Shown: one piece after another, positions 51,935 to 60,490 of the stretch
Numbering within the stretch: position 1 is the first letter of the stretch
Layout: each line of letters starts with the position of its first letter
The notes under the pieces: generated by a model
Databases searched by the model: none
What the model was told of the DNA's origin: nothing
Seen by the model: only the letters and a program-made list of their open reading frames with translations
Made by a program: the position numbers and the translations under genes
Origin: Beijerinckiaceae bacterium
GTDB lineage: Bacteria; Pseudomonadota; Alphaproteobacteria; Rhizobiales; Beijerinckiaceae
Assembly (NCBI GenBank): GCA_027533425.1
Contig: JAPZUD010000001.1
Location: 496,001-560,000 of the forward strand
DNA length: 64,000 nucleotides
Reading direction: 5' to 3'

Positions 51935-53341
51935 TCACAGCCGATAGGCCTCCTTCGCCAGACGATAGGCCAGATCATGCGCCAACGCGAAGGCCTCGTC
52001 CTCGTCGAGACGGTGGGTCACCACCCGTTCGGCAAGGAAGGCACAGTCAACGCGACGCGCCACGTCATGCCGGGCCGGGATCGACGGGAAGGCGCGCGTA
52101 TCGTCGTTGAACCCGACGGTATTGTAGAAACCGGCCGTTTCCGTCGTCAGGTCGCGGAAGCGCCGCATCCCATCCGGTGCATCGAAGAACCACCAGGCTG
52201 GCCCGAGCTTCAGGCAGGGATAATGCCCGGCCAAAGGCGCGAGTTCCCGCGAGTAACTTGTCTCGTCCAGCGTGAAGAGGATCACCGAAAGGCGCGGATC
52301 ATTGCCATGCGCATCGAGCAACGGCTTGAGCGCGCGGACATAATCGGTGCGCTGGGGAATATCGGCGCCCATATCCCGCCCGAACTGCTCGAACAGGGCG
52401 GCGTTGTGGTTCCGGAACGAGCCCGGATGGATCTGCAGGACAAGCCCGTCTTCAAGGCTCATCCGCGCCATTTCCGTCAGCATCTGGGCGCGGAACAACT
52501 CGGCATCCGCCGCGCTGACGTCCGGCTTCAGCACGCGCTGGAACAGGGTGGAGGCTTCGCCCGGGGAAAGATTGGCGGTGGCCGCGCTGGCATGGCCGTG
52601 ATCCGAGCTGGTCGCGCCGAATTCCTTGAAATAGGTCCGCCGAGCACGGTGCGCCCGCAAATAACCTGCCCAGGTGCCGGTGTTTTCACCGGTGATCTCA
52701 CCGAGACGCTCGACATTGTCGCGGAAGCCGCGGAATTCCGGATCGACGACAGCATCGGGCCGGTAGGCCGGGACCACGCGCCCCTTCCAGCCGGATTCCC
52801 GGATCATCCGGTGCCAGCCGAGATCGTCAAGGGCGCCATCGGTGGTGGAGATCACCTCGATCTTCATCCGCTCGAACAGAGCCCTCGGCCGGAAGGCCTC
52901 GCTGCGCAAAGCGGCCTCGATGATATCGTAATGGTGGTCGGCATTGTCCGGCGTGAGGCGCTCGGTCAGGCCGAACAGGGTCTCGAACGCATGATCGATC
53001 CAGATCCGTGTCGGCGTGGCGCGGAAAAGGAAATAGTGCTTCGCGAACAGCCGCCAGATCTTGCGCGGGTCCTGCTCGACAGGGCTGCCATCGAGCCGGG
53101 GAATGCCGAGATCCTCGAGCCGCACGCCCTGCGAGTGGAGCATCCGGAAAATGTAATGGTCCGGAACCACGAAAAGCCGTGCCGGATCCGGAAAAGGAGC
53201 GTTCTCGGCATACCAGCGCGGATCGGTATGGCCATGCGGCGAGATGATCGGCAGATCCTTCACCGTGGCATAGAGGGCGCGCGCCACATCGCGCGTGGCC
53301 GGATCGGCGGGGAACAGGCGGTCAGGATGCAACATGCTCAT
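51935..53341 (-). CDS. uxaC: Glucuronate/galacturonate isomerase (uronate isomerase)
   Basis: 468 residues (E. coli UxaC 470). LPIISPHGHTDPRWYAEN holds the HxH metal motif of the amidohydrolase fold; TLDETSYSRELAPLAG and WWFFDAPDGMRRF are UxaC signatures. Interconverts D-glucuronate/fructuronate and galacturonate/tagaturonate. ATG 53341 is five bases after kduD. UxaB/UxuB, UxaA and UxuA are not in the window. Confidence 0.96.
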   Translation of the reverse strand: MSMLHPDRLFPADPATRDVARALYATVKDLPIISPHGHTDPRWYAENAPFPDPARLFVVPDHYIFRMLHSQGVRLEDLGIPRLDGSPVEQDPRKIWRLFAKHYFLFRATPTRIWIDHAFETLFGLTERLTPDNADHHYDIIEAALRSEAFRPRALFERMKIEVISTTDGALDDLGWHRMIRESGWKGRVVPAYRPDAVVDPEFRGFRDNVERLGEITGENTGTWAGYLRAHRARRTYFKEFGATSSDHGHASAATANLSPGEASTLFQRVLKPDVSAADAELFRAQMLTEMARMSLEDGLVLQIHPGSFRNHNAALFEQFGRDMGADIPQRTDYVRALKPLLDAHGNDPRLSVILFTLDETSYSRELAPLAGHYPCLKLGPAWWFFDAPDGMRRFRDLTTETAGFYNTVGFNDDTRAFPSIPARHDVARRVDCAFLAERVVTHRLDEDEAFALAHDLAYRLAKEAYRL

Positions 53342-53346
53342 GGGGA

Positions 53347-54108
53347 TTACCGGGCTAGCCACCCGCCATCGACAGGCAGGGTGATGCCATGGATGTAGCG
53401 GGCCGCGTCTGAGGCGAGGAACACGGCGGCCCCGCCGAGATCGGCCGGGTCGCCCCATTGCCCGGCGGGAATCCGGGCAAGGATGGCCGAATGCCTGTCC
53501 GCATCGTTGCGGAGGGCTTCGGTATTGTTGGTCACGAAATAGCCCGGCGCAATGGCATTGACGTTGATGCCGTGCGGCGCCCATTCGCAGGCGAGCAGTT
53601 TCGTCAGGCCGGCCAGCCCGCTTTTCGAGGCCGTGTAGGAGGCAACACGCACGCCGCCCTGGAAGGAGAGCAGCGACGCGATGTTGATGATCTTGCCCGC
53701 TTTCCGCGGCACCATGTGGCGGCCGGCCGCCTGCGCCAGGAAGAACGCCACCTTGAGATTGGTGTCGACCACCGCATCCCAGTCCTCTTCGGTGAATTCG
53801 AGGGCATCGGCGCGACGGATGATGCCGGCATTGTTGACGAGAATATCGAGCTGGCCGGCCCAGCCGAGAACCTCCTCGACAATCTGCGCGGCGGGCTCCG
53901 GCGTCGACAGGTCAGCCCGGATAGCGAGATGCGCAGCACCGATCGCGTCGAGCCGGGCCTCGGTCTCGTCCATCCCGGAGCGGCCAACAAGGGCAACCCG
54001 GGCGCCGGCAGCGCCGAGCGCGACGGCAATGGCCTGTCCGATGCCGGTATTGGCCCCGGTGACGATGGCCACTCGGCCATCAAGGCGGAAGCTGGGGAGA
54101 GCAGCCAT
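53347..54108 (-). CDS. kduD: 2-dehydro-3-deoxy-D-gluconate 5-dehydrogenase (KduD, SDR)
   Basis: 253 residues, SDR: TGANTGIG at 17-24, NNAG at 92-95, Ser145, Tyr158, Lys162. FRLDGRVAIVTGANTGIG and the terminal PVDGGWLAR match KduD. Reduces 2,5-diketo-3-deoxygluconate to KDG after KduI, NAD(P)-dependent. Nine bases after kduI. Confidence 0.92.
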   Translation of the reverse strand: MAALPSFRLDGRVAIVTGANTGIGQAIAVALGAAGARVALVGRSGMDETEARLDAIGAAHLAIRADLSTPEPAAQIVEEVLGWAGQLDILVNNAGIIRRADALEFTEEDWDAVVDTNLKVAFFLAQAAGRHMVPRKAGKIINIASLLSFQGGVRVASYTASKSGLAGLTKLLACEWAPHGINVNAIAPGYFVTNNTEALRNDADRHSAILARIPAGQWGDPADLGGAAVFLASDAARYIHGITLPVDGGWLAR

Positions 54109-54117
54109 GGTGACGCC

Positions 54118-54969
54118 TCAGAACAGCGTCGGCACGGGAACGGCATCCATGTCGGTGAAGGTCTGGTTGTCGCCGGCCATCGACCAGATGAAGGCATAGG
54201 CCGAAGTCCCCGAACCGCAATGGATCGACCAGGGCGGCGAGAGGATTGCCTCGTGGTTCCGCACCACGAGATGGCGGGTATGGTCCGGGCGACCCATGAA
54301 ATGGAACACCGCCTGGCCTTCCGGCAGGTCATGATAGAGATAGGCCTCCATCCGCCGGTCATGCGTATGCGGCGGCATCGTGTTCCAGACCGAGCCATTA
54401 TGCATCGCGGTCCGCCCCATCACCAGCTGGCAGGTGGGGAAGGCGCCGGGATGCATGTATTTCGTCAGCGTGCGCCGGTTGGCGCTGGCTTCGGCGCCGA
54501 GTTCGTCGCCCTGAAGCGCGCCAAGCTTCATCAGATGCGCAGGATGGGCATGATGCGCCGGTGCGGAATTGGCGTAGAACAGCGCCGGATCGTCACCATG
54601 TGCGCTTTCGATCAGCACATTATGCGTGCCCATCGGCAGGTAAAGCGCGTCATAGCGCCCGAGTTCGTAGGTCTTGCCGCCGGCACGCACGCGCCCGGCC
54701 CCGCCGAGATTGAACAGGCCGATCTCGCGCCGGGCGAGAAAATCCTCGGCCTTGACCAGCTGGGCGAGTTCCGGACCGAAGGCGAGGGGGCCCTTTGTCG
54801 GCATCAGCCCCATCAGGATCATGCGGTCATAATGGGTGTAGACGGCCTTGATCCGGCCTGGCTGGAACAGCCCGGTTACAAGGAAATGTTTCCGCAATTC
54901 CGCCGTCGACATGCCCTCCGCATGCTCCGGGTGAATGGCCTGGCGGATCTCGATATCGATGGCACTCAT
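54118..54969 (-). CDS. kduI: 5-dehydro-4-deoxy-D-glucuronate isomerase
   Basis: 283 residues, cupin fold. IRQAIHPEHAEGMSTAELRKHFLV is the KduI N-terminus; TMPPHTHDRRMEAYLYHDLPEGQAVFHFMG (metal-binding HxH-E) and SPPWSIHCGSGTSAYAFIW are hallmarks. Isomerises the unsaturated uronate product released by pectin or glycosaminoglycan lyases. No lyase is encoded in the window, so unsaturated uronates would have to come from elsewhere. Confidence 0.95.
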   Translation of the reverse strand: MSAIDIEIRQAIHPEHAEGMSTAELRKHFLVTGLFQPGRIKAVYTHYDRMILMGLMPTKGPLAFGPELAQLVKAEDFLARREIGLFNLGGAGRVRAGGKTYELGRYDALYLPMGTHNVLIESAHGDDPALFYANSAPAHHAHPAHLMKLGALQGDELGAEASANRRTLTKYMHPGAFPTCQLVMGRTAMHNGSVWNTMPPHTHDRRMEAYLYHDLPEGQAVFHFMGRPDHTRHLVVRNHEAILSPPWSIHCGSGTSAYAFIWSMAGDNQTFTDMDAVPVPTLF

Positions 54970-55023
54970 GACGGCTTCCTTGGTGTTTCCGTTCCCGGAT
55001 CGGCGGATTTCGTTCTCGCCGGC

Positions 55024-55716
55024 TTATTCGAAAAAATCGGCCCTCTCCGCGAGGACGCGCGGCAGGTCCCGCAGGATCTCCATCAAATGATGCCGCATCG
55101 CATGATCGGCCAATTCCGGGTCCCGCTGGTCAATTGCATCGACGATGGCACGGTGCTGTTCCACGAGGATGCGCATGGAGTCACGGTCCTGAAGCGTCAG
55201 ATGCCGCACCCTGTCCATATGGGCCTTCACATCCAGCACCATCTGCCAGATCATCTCGCAATCGGCGCCAGTGGCGAGAGCGGCATGGAATTGGGAATCC
55301 GCGGCGGTGATGGTCATATAGTCGCCCTCGCAGGCCGCGCGGGCCTGCGTCTCGAGGATCGCGTCGATGCTGCCCCGGATCACCGGGTCGAAACGCTCGC
55401 ACGCCCGCTGAACGATGGCGGATTCGAGAGCCTCGCGGGCGATCCGCACCTGCATCATGTGGCGGGTGGAAATCCGCGTCACGATGGTGCCGCGTTGCGG
55501 GAGGACCTGGACCAGGCCGATCCGGCTCAGCGAGATCAGCGCCTCGCGAACGGGCTGGCGGGACACATCATAGCGCGTGGCGATTTCGCCTTCGGACAAC
55601 CGCGTTCCGGGCGGAAACTCCATCGAGATGATGGCCTGCCGCAAACGATCGGCAACACCGCGTGTGGCGCTGGGCGCCTTGGAATGGCCGAGGGGAAGCG
55701 GGGTCGGGGCGTTCAT
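55024..55716 (-). CDS. GntR-family regulator, FCD subfamily, of uronate genes
   Basis: 230 residues. HTH: VADRLRQAIISMEFPPGTRLSEGEIATRYDVSRQPVREAL (about 20-60); FCD domain from about 95 with DSQFHAALATGADCEMI and EQHRAIVDAI metal/ligand segments. Heads the kduI-kduD-uxaC genes on the - strand and is divergent from the hydratase-TRAP operon, so it probably controls both in response to a uronate or KDG-like inducer. Confidence 0.9.
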   Translation of the reverse strand: MNAPTPLPLGHSKAPSATRGVADRLRQAIISMEFPPGTRLSEGEIATRYDVSRQPVREALISLSRIGLVQVLPQRGTIVTRISTRHMMQVRIAREALESAIVQRACERFDPVIRGSIDAILETQARAACEGDYMTITAADSQFHAALATGADCEMIWQMVLDVKAHMDRVRHLTLQDRDSMRILVEQHRAIVDAIDQRDPELADHAMRHHLMEILRDLPRVLAERADFFE

Positions 55717-55745
55717 GGTCTGACCTTTATATTCCCTCTTGATCT

Positions 55746-55763
55746 ACCATACAAGTCCATACT
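55746..55763. promoter_or_regulatory. Operator candidate with CCATAC direct repeats
   Basis: ACCATACAAGTCCATACT between the divergent GntR gene and the hydratase gene. CCATAC occurs at 55747-55752 and 55757-55762, exactly 10 bp apart. The ATACAAG part resembles half of the CTTGTATACAAG palindrome next to matR, another FCD regulator. Confidence 0.4.
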
Positions 55764-55826
55764 ATCGTAATGAATGTCAACAACCAGCGGCTCGCGAGAA
55801 TGCCGGAAAGAGAAGCGAAAGCAGGC

Positions 55827-56648
55827 ATGGAACCGGGCCGGAAAGACGTGGGCACGAACACGGAAGAGGCGATCGCCTCCGCGTTCCGGATCGCCCGGCT
55901 CTCTGCCCGACCCCTTGCTGCCTTTCCCGGCACGCTTCCGGCCACGCTGGCTGAGGCCTATCTGGTCCAGGATGCGGCGATCGCCGGATTTCCCGATCAG
56001 GTGGCCGGCTGGAAGATCGCCGGTCTTGCTCCGGAATGGCGCGACAGGCTGGGCGCCGCCCGGCTGGCCGGCCCGGTCATGAGCCGGCAGGTTCGGTTTG
56101 CCGCGAATGGCACCGAGATGCCGTTTCCGGTCTTTCCGGGAGGATTTGCGGCTGTCGAAGCAGAATTCATCCTCTGCCTCGACAAGGACATTCCGGATGA
56201 TCTGCCGGGCGGCGAGGACGCGCTTATGTCCTGCATCGGGGCGCTCCATGCAGGTGTCGAGACCGCCGGCTCGCCCTTTGCCGGGATCAATGATCTGGGT
56301 CCCTGTTCGGTGATTTCCGATCTGGGAAACAATTCAGGCATTATTGTCGGCCCGGCCCTTTCCGGCTGGAAGGACCGCGACTGGGCCCGGCTCACGGCGC
56401 GATGCAGCATCAATGGCGAGCTGGCGGGCGAGGGCAGTGCGGCCCGCGTCATGGATGGCCCGCTGGCCGCTTTCGGCTTTCTTGTCACACATTTGCGGGC
56501 ACGCGGCTACCGCCTCCGGGCGGGTGACTTCATCTCAACCGGCATGACCACGGGCATCCATCTCGTGGCGCCCGGGGATGTGGCGGAATTCGAATTCGCC
56601 GGCGGAATCCGTTTTTCCGCGCGGGCGGTATCGGCACGGCCTGTCTAG
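55827..56648 (+). CDS. 2-keto-4-pentenoate hydratase/FAH-family protein
   Basis: 273 residues from ATG 55827 (GCAGG upstream); ATG 55770 or 55800 would add up to 19 residues of low-complexity sequence. FAH/MhpD family: TLAEAYLVQDA, AGWKIAG, AVEAEFILCL (metal Glu pair) and the GDFISTGMTTGIHLVAPGD end. Hydrates or decarboxylates 2-keto acids; in this uronate operon it may act on a 2-keto-3-deoxy sugar acid. Divergent from the GntR gene and 54 bases before dctP. Confidence 0.83.
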   Translation: MEPGRKDVGTNTEEAIASAFRIARLSARPLAAFPGTLPATLAEAYLVQDAAIAGFPDQVAGWKIAGLAPEWRDRLGAARLAGPVMSRQVRFAANGTEMPFPVFPGGFAAVEAEFILCLDKDIPDDLPGGEDALMSCIGALHAGVETAGSPFAGINDLGPCSVISDLGNNSGIIVGPALSGWKDRDWARLTARCSINGELAGEGSAARVMDGPLAAFGFLVTHLRARGYRLRAGDFISTGMTTGIHLVAPGDVAEFEFAGGIRFSARAVSARPV

Positions 56649-56702
56649 GCCGGAACGGCAAGGGAAAGGCGGGAACAAACCCGCATTCAAGGAGGAAAGA
56701 CC

Positions 56703-57683
56703 ATGATTTCTCGTCGTATGTTCAAGGGTGTCGCGCTGGCGGCCCTCATGTCACTGGGCGCCGGCGCTGCTGCGCAGGCGCAGACGCTTCGTTCGACCGA
56801 CATCCATCCGGATGGCTACCCGACGGTCGAGGCTGTCAAGTTCATGGGCAAGCTGCTCGAACAGCGCACCAATGGCCGGATCAAGATCAACGTTTTCCAC
56901 TCGGCGCAGCTCGGGCAGGAGAAGGACACGATCGAGCAGACCCGCTTCGGTGTGCTCGACATGAACCGCATCAACATGGCGCCGTTCAACAACCTCATCC
57001 CGGCGACCAACGTTCCGTCATTGCCCTTCATCTTCCGCTCGGTCGACCACATGCGCAAGGTGATGGACGGCCCGATCGGCGAGAGCATCCTGAAGGAATT
57101 CGAGAAGCATGACCTGGTCGGTCTCGCCTTCTACGATTCCGGTGCGCGCTCGTTCTACAATTCCAAGCGCCCGATCACGAAGCCGGACGACATGAAGGGC
57201 CTGAAGATCCGTGTCCAGCAATCGGACATGTTCATCAGCCTGGTCTCGGCGCTCGGCGCCAATGCCACCCCGATGAATTTCGGTGAAGTCTATTCCGGCC
57301 TGCAGACCGGCCTGATCGACGGTGCCGAAAACAACTGGCCGTCCTACGAATCGACCAAGCATTTCGAAGTCTCGAAATTCTACTCGCTGACCGAGCATTC
57401 GCTCTCGCCGGAAGTGCTCGTCATGTCGAAGAAGAGCTTCGACAAGCTCTCCAAGGAAGACCAGGCGCTGGTCAAGGCAGCCGCGAAGGAATCCGTCGCC
57501 GAAATGCGCAAGCTCTGGGATGCGCGTGAAAAGGCCTCGGAAGCCAAGGTCAAGGCCGGCGGCGCGGTGGTCAATACGGTCGAGAAGCAGCCCTTCATCG
57601 ACGCCATGAAGCCTGTCTACGAGAAGTTCGTGAAGGATCAGGCGCTGAAGGATCTTGTCGCCGCGATCCAGGCCGTGAAGTAA
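56703..57683 (+). CDS. dctP: TRAP transporter substrate-binding protein (DctP family)
   Basis: 326 residues with an N-terminal signal (RRMFKGVALAALM, cleavage after AQA near 25) and mature start LRSTDIHPDGYPTVEA. LKIRVQQSDMF holds the conserved Arg that binds the carboxylate, followed by NATPMNFGEVYSGLQTGLIDGAEN. GGAGGAAAG precedes ATG 56703. Ligand likely a hexuronate given the neighbours, but malonate-type acids cannot be excluded. Confidence 0.94.
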   Translation: MISRRMFKGVALAALMSLGAGAAAQAQTLRSTDIHPDGYPTVEAVKFMGKLLEQRTNGRIKINVFHSAQLGQEKDTIEQTRFGVLDMNRINMAPFNNLIPATNVPSLPFIFRSVDHMRKVMDGPIGESILKEFEKHDLVGLAFYDSGARSFYNSKRPITKPDDMKGLKIRVQQSDMFISLVSALGANATPMNFGEVYSGLQTGLIDGAENNWPSYESTKHFEVSKFYSLTEHSLSPEVLVMSKKSFDKLSKEDQALVKAAAKESVAEMRKLWDAREKASEAKVKAGGAVVNTVEKQPFIDAMKPVYEKFVKDQALKDLVAAIQAVK

Positions 57684-57703
57684 GCGCCGACTGCGGCGGA
57701 CTT

Positions 57704-57739
57704 GGCGCAATCGCCTCGTGGCGGTTGCGCCTTTCTTTT
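57704..57739 (+). terminator. Intrinsic terminator between dctP and dctQ
   Basis: GGCGCAATCGCC (57704-57715) pairs with GGCGGTTGCGCC (57720-57731), 12 bp with one G-U pair, four-base loop TCGT, followed by TTTCTTTT. A textbook Rho-independent terminator inside the TRAP operon, 20 bases after the dctP stop and just before dctQ; read-through must occur for dctQM expression. Confidence 0.85.
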
Positions 57740-57753
57740 ATCGGGGAAGCGTC

Positions 57754-58287
57754 ATGGACAAGCTTGTCACGCTCTACAGCCGGTTCTGTGCCCGGATCAG
57801 CCTGCTGTCCCTGCTTCTGGCAGGCAGTGGCCTCGTCGCCATGACGCTGATCGTCGCCTGGACGGTATTCGGTCGATACGTCCTGAATGACACGCCGGCC
57901 TGGGGCGAGCCGATCTCGCTGTTCCTGATGCTCTGGTTCATCCTGCTCGGCGGCGCGGTGGGCGTGCGCGAGCAGGACCATATGGGCTTCGACCTGACGC
58001 TCCACTACACGTCCGGCGCGACCAAGAGCGCGCTGATCTATGCCATCGAATTGCTGGTGACGGTCTTCGGAATCGCCATGGTGATCTATGGCAGCCGTCT
58101 CGCGGCGGGGGTCTGGTCAGACCGGCTGCCCGTGGTCGGCATCTCCAAGGGCTGGGACTATGTCCCGATTGCCGGCGGCGGCTTCCTGATTGTCCTGTTC
58201 TCGATCGAGCGCATCCTGCTCCGGATGACCAAGACCGAGGCCGCGCCGATGCCGATCCGTTTCTCGCACGAACTCGGGGAAGCCTGA
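57754..58287 (+). CDS. dctQ: TRAP transporter small membrane subunit DctQ
   Basis: 177 residues, four hydrophobic segments. TVFGRYVLNDTPAWGEPISLFLM is the DctQ signature; GVREQDHMGFDL and GWDYVPIAGGGFLIV follow. ATG 57754 has GGGGAAG; ATG 57718 would start inside the terminator and is rejected. Two bases before dctM. Confidence 0.93.
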   Translation: MDKLVTLYSRFCARISLLSLLLAGSGLVAMTLIVAWTVFGRYVLNDTPAWGEPISLFLMLWFILLGGAVGVREQDHMGFDLTLHYTSGATKSALIYAIELLVTVFGIAMVIYGSRLAAGVWSDRLPVVGISKGWDYVPIAGGGFLIVLFSIERILLRMTKTEAAPMPIRFSHELGEA

Positions 58288-58289
58288 TC

Positions 58290-59570
58290 ATGGAAATCGC
58301 CATTCTCTTCGGCTCCTTCGCGGCTCTCCTGCTGATCGGCGTGCCCGTGGCCTTCTGCCTCGGCCTCTCCTCACTGGCCACTGTCCTTTACATGGGCATC
58401 CCGCCCATCGTGGTCTTCCAGCAGATGTCGACCGGCATGAACGCCTTTGCCATGCTGGCCATCCCGTTCTTCATCTTTTCCGGCGACCTGATGATCCGCG
58501 GCGGCATTGCCGACCGGCTGATCCAGTTCGCCTCCGGCCTTGTCGGCCATCTGCGTGGCGGGCTCGGGCAGGTCAATGTCGTGACCTGCACCCTGTTCGG
58601 CGGGATTTCCGGCTCGGCCGTCGCGGATGCCTCGGCGGTTGGCGGCATCATGATCCCGCAGATGGTCAAGCGCGGTTATGCACCGGATTATGCCGTCAAT
58701 GTCACGGCCAATGCGGCGATCATCGCGCTGCTGATCCCGCCCTCGCATAACATGATCATCTATTCGCTGGCGGCCGGCGGCACGATCTCGATCGCAGACC
58801 TGTTCACCGCGGGAATCATCCCTGGCCTTCTGTTGTGCGGCGTCCTGATGATCGCGGCATGGGCGGTGGCGGTGAAGCGCGGCTACCCGGCCGATCCGTT
58901 CCCGGGCTGGTGGATTGTCCTGCGGTACCTCGTGGCGGCCTTCCCGGGCATCCTGTTGATCTTCATCATCTTCGGCGGCGTACGCTCCGGCGTGTTCACG
59001 GCCACCGAAAGCTCGTGCGTGGCCGTCATCTACGCCCTGTTGGTGACATTGCTGGTCTATCGGTCGCTGAATTTCCGGGGCTTTCTCGCCGCCACGCTCG
59101 GCGCGGTCCGGACGACCGCGATGGTGCTGCTGGTCATCGGGACCTCGGCCTCCTTCGGCTGGCTGATGGCCTTCCTGCAGGTGCCCAAGGCCACGATCAC
59201 GCTGATGCAGTCGATTTCGGACAATCCGATCGTCATCCTGCTGATCATCAACGTGATCCTGCTGGTGCTCGGCACCTTCATGGACATGGCGCCGATGATC
59301 ATCATCTGCACGCCGATCTTCCTGCCGGTGGTCAAGGCGATCGGGATGGATCCGGTGCATTTCGGCGTGGTGCTGATCCTCAATGCCGGGATCGGGCTCA
59401 ACACGCCACCTGTCGGCACGGTGCAATTCGTGGCCTGCGCAATCGGCAAGGTCTCGATCTCGGAATCCATGCGAACGATCTGGCCCTTCTACGGCGCCAG
59501 TTTCGCGGTCCTGTTGCTCGTGACCTATATCCCGCAGATCTCGCTCTGGCTGCCGAGCGTGTTCCGCTAA
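58290..59570 (+). CDS. dctM: TRAP transporter large membrane subunit DctM
   Basis: 426 residues, about 12 hydrophobic segments. GISGSAVADASAVGGIMIPQMVKRGY and LIPPSHNMIIYSLAAGG are DctM signatures; MDMAPMIIICTPIFLPV and LNTPPVGT near the end. Moves substrate with Na+. The end overlaps the convergent amidohydrolase gene by four bases. Confidence 0.95.
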   Translation: MEIAILFGSFAALLLIGVPVAFCLGLSSLATVLYMGIPPIVVFQQMSTGMNAFAMLAIPFFIFSGDLMIRGGIADRLIQFASGLVGHLRGGLGQVNVVTCTLFGGISGSAVADASAVGGIMIPQMVKRGYAPDYAVNVTANAAIIALLIPPSHNMIIYSLAAGGTISIADLFTAGIIPGLLLCGVLMIAAWAVAVKRGYPADPFPGWWIVLRYLVAAFPGILLIFIIFGGVRSGVFTATESSCVAVIYALLVTLLVYRSLNFRGFLAATLGAVRTTAMVLLVIGTSASFGWLMAFLQVPKATITLMQSISDNPIVILLIINVILLVLGTFMDMAPMIIICTPIFLPVVKAIGMDPVHFGVVLILNAGIGLNTPPVGTVQFVACAIGKVSISESMRTIWPFYGASFAVLLLVTYIPQISLWLPSVFR

Positions 59571-60430
59571 CGAGCAGCCGGGCGCTTCTGCATCCGCGCC
59601 TCGAACAGGGCGCGGGCATTTCCGTGGGCGATCTTCGCGGCAATGGCCGGCGGCAATTGCCGCAGCCAGCCGCGATATTGCGCCATGATCTCGCCATAGC
59701 TGGCCCAGCGCTCGTTGATCCAGGTATCGGAGCCGATCAGGAACCGGTCGGGATAGCGCGTGAAGAGATCACGCCATTCCGGCGTCAGCTGGCCATCCGC
59801 GCCGGTAATACCTGAGCGGTAGGACAGCTCGCCCCAGAGATCGGGATGCTTCTTCAGCAAGCCCTCGACGCGCTCGGGCGCGAGACCGAACCCGGTATGC
59901 GCCCAGATCACCTTGGCCTTCGGGTTGTGCCGGTAGAGATGCTCCACGGCCTCCTCATCCGCATGGGCGTGGAGATAGAGATCGTGTTCGACGGCGAAAT
60001 TCACCGTCTTGCGCACAACGTCCGTTGCCGCAGCACGGCCGCTGAGATGGAACTCGCCGATCCCGATATAGTAGCCGCGCCGGAACTCCGCCTCGATCAG
60101 CTCGAAAATCACCGGATTGGAGAACCAGCTCTGCACATCCGGCCGGACCCGGTAGGGCCGGATGAAGGGCACGACCCAGAGATCGTCGCGCGGGCTCCCG
60201 ACCAGCGCATGGGTGCCGTCATTCGGCCGGCTCGTCGCCAGGATGCCCGTCACACCATGCTGACGGAACAGGGCATGGACCTGCTCCAGCGTGAAGTAGG
60301 GTGTCGGTTCCCAGTTATAGTGCAGATGCGCGTCAAAGATCGGGATCGGCCGCTCGCCCTGCGCATGCCCGGACAGGGCAAGGCCTGCGATCAATGCCAC
60401 GACAGGGCTGAAAATGCGCATCGGGAACAT
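59567..60430 (-). CDS. Secreted amidohydrolase-superfamily protein
   Basis: 287 residues with a signal peptide (IFSPVVALIAGLALSGHAQG) and a TIM-barrel amidohydrolase_2-like pattern: DAHLHYN, GIGEFHLSG, HAHADEEAVEHL, WAHTGFG, LIGSDTW. Predicted periplasmic metal-dependent hydrolase of unknown substrate. Start ATG 60430 or 60421. Convergent with dctM, downstream of matB by 60 bases on the same strand. Confidence 0.82.
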   Translation of the reverse strand: MFPMRIFSPVVALIAGLALSGHAQGERPIPIFDAHLHYNWEPTPYFTLEQVHALFRQHGVTGILATSRPNDGTHALVGSPRDDLWVVPFIRPYRVRPDVQSWFSNPVIFELIEAEFRRGYYIGIGEFHLSGRAAATDVVRKTVNFAVEHDLYLHAHADEEAVEHLYRHNPKAKVIWAHTGFGLAPERVEGLLKKHPDLWGELSYRSGITGADGQLTPEWRDLFTRYPDRFLIGSDTWINERWASYGEIMAQYRGWLRQLPPAIAAKIAHGNARALFEARMQKRPAAR

Positions 60431-60490
60431 CGTGATCCGGCTCCATGTCACGTCAGCAATTGAAAAGACTGCTTGTCGCCGGACCAAGGA

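Noticed and set aside
53458-55770. 770-codon open frame on the + strand opposite kduD, kduI and the GntR gene
   Set aside because: It crosses three well-identified genes and their gaps and has no recognisable domain.
57718-57753. Earlier ATG for dctQ
   Set aside because: It lies within the terminator hairpin; ATG 57754 has a good ribosome site and the family N-terminus.
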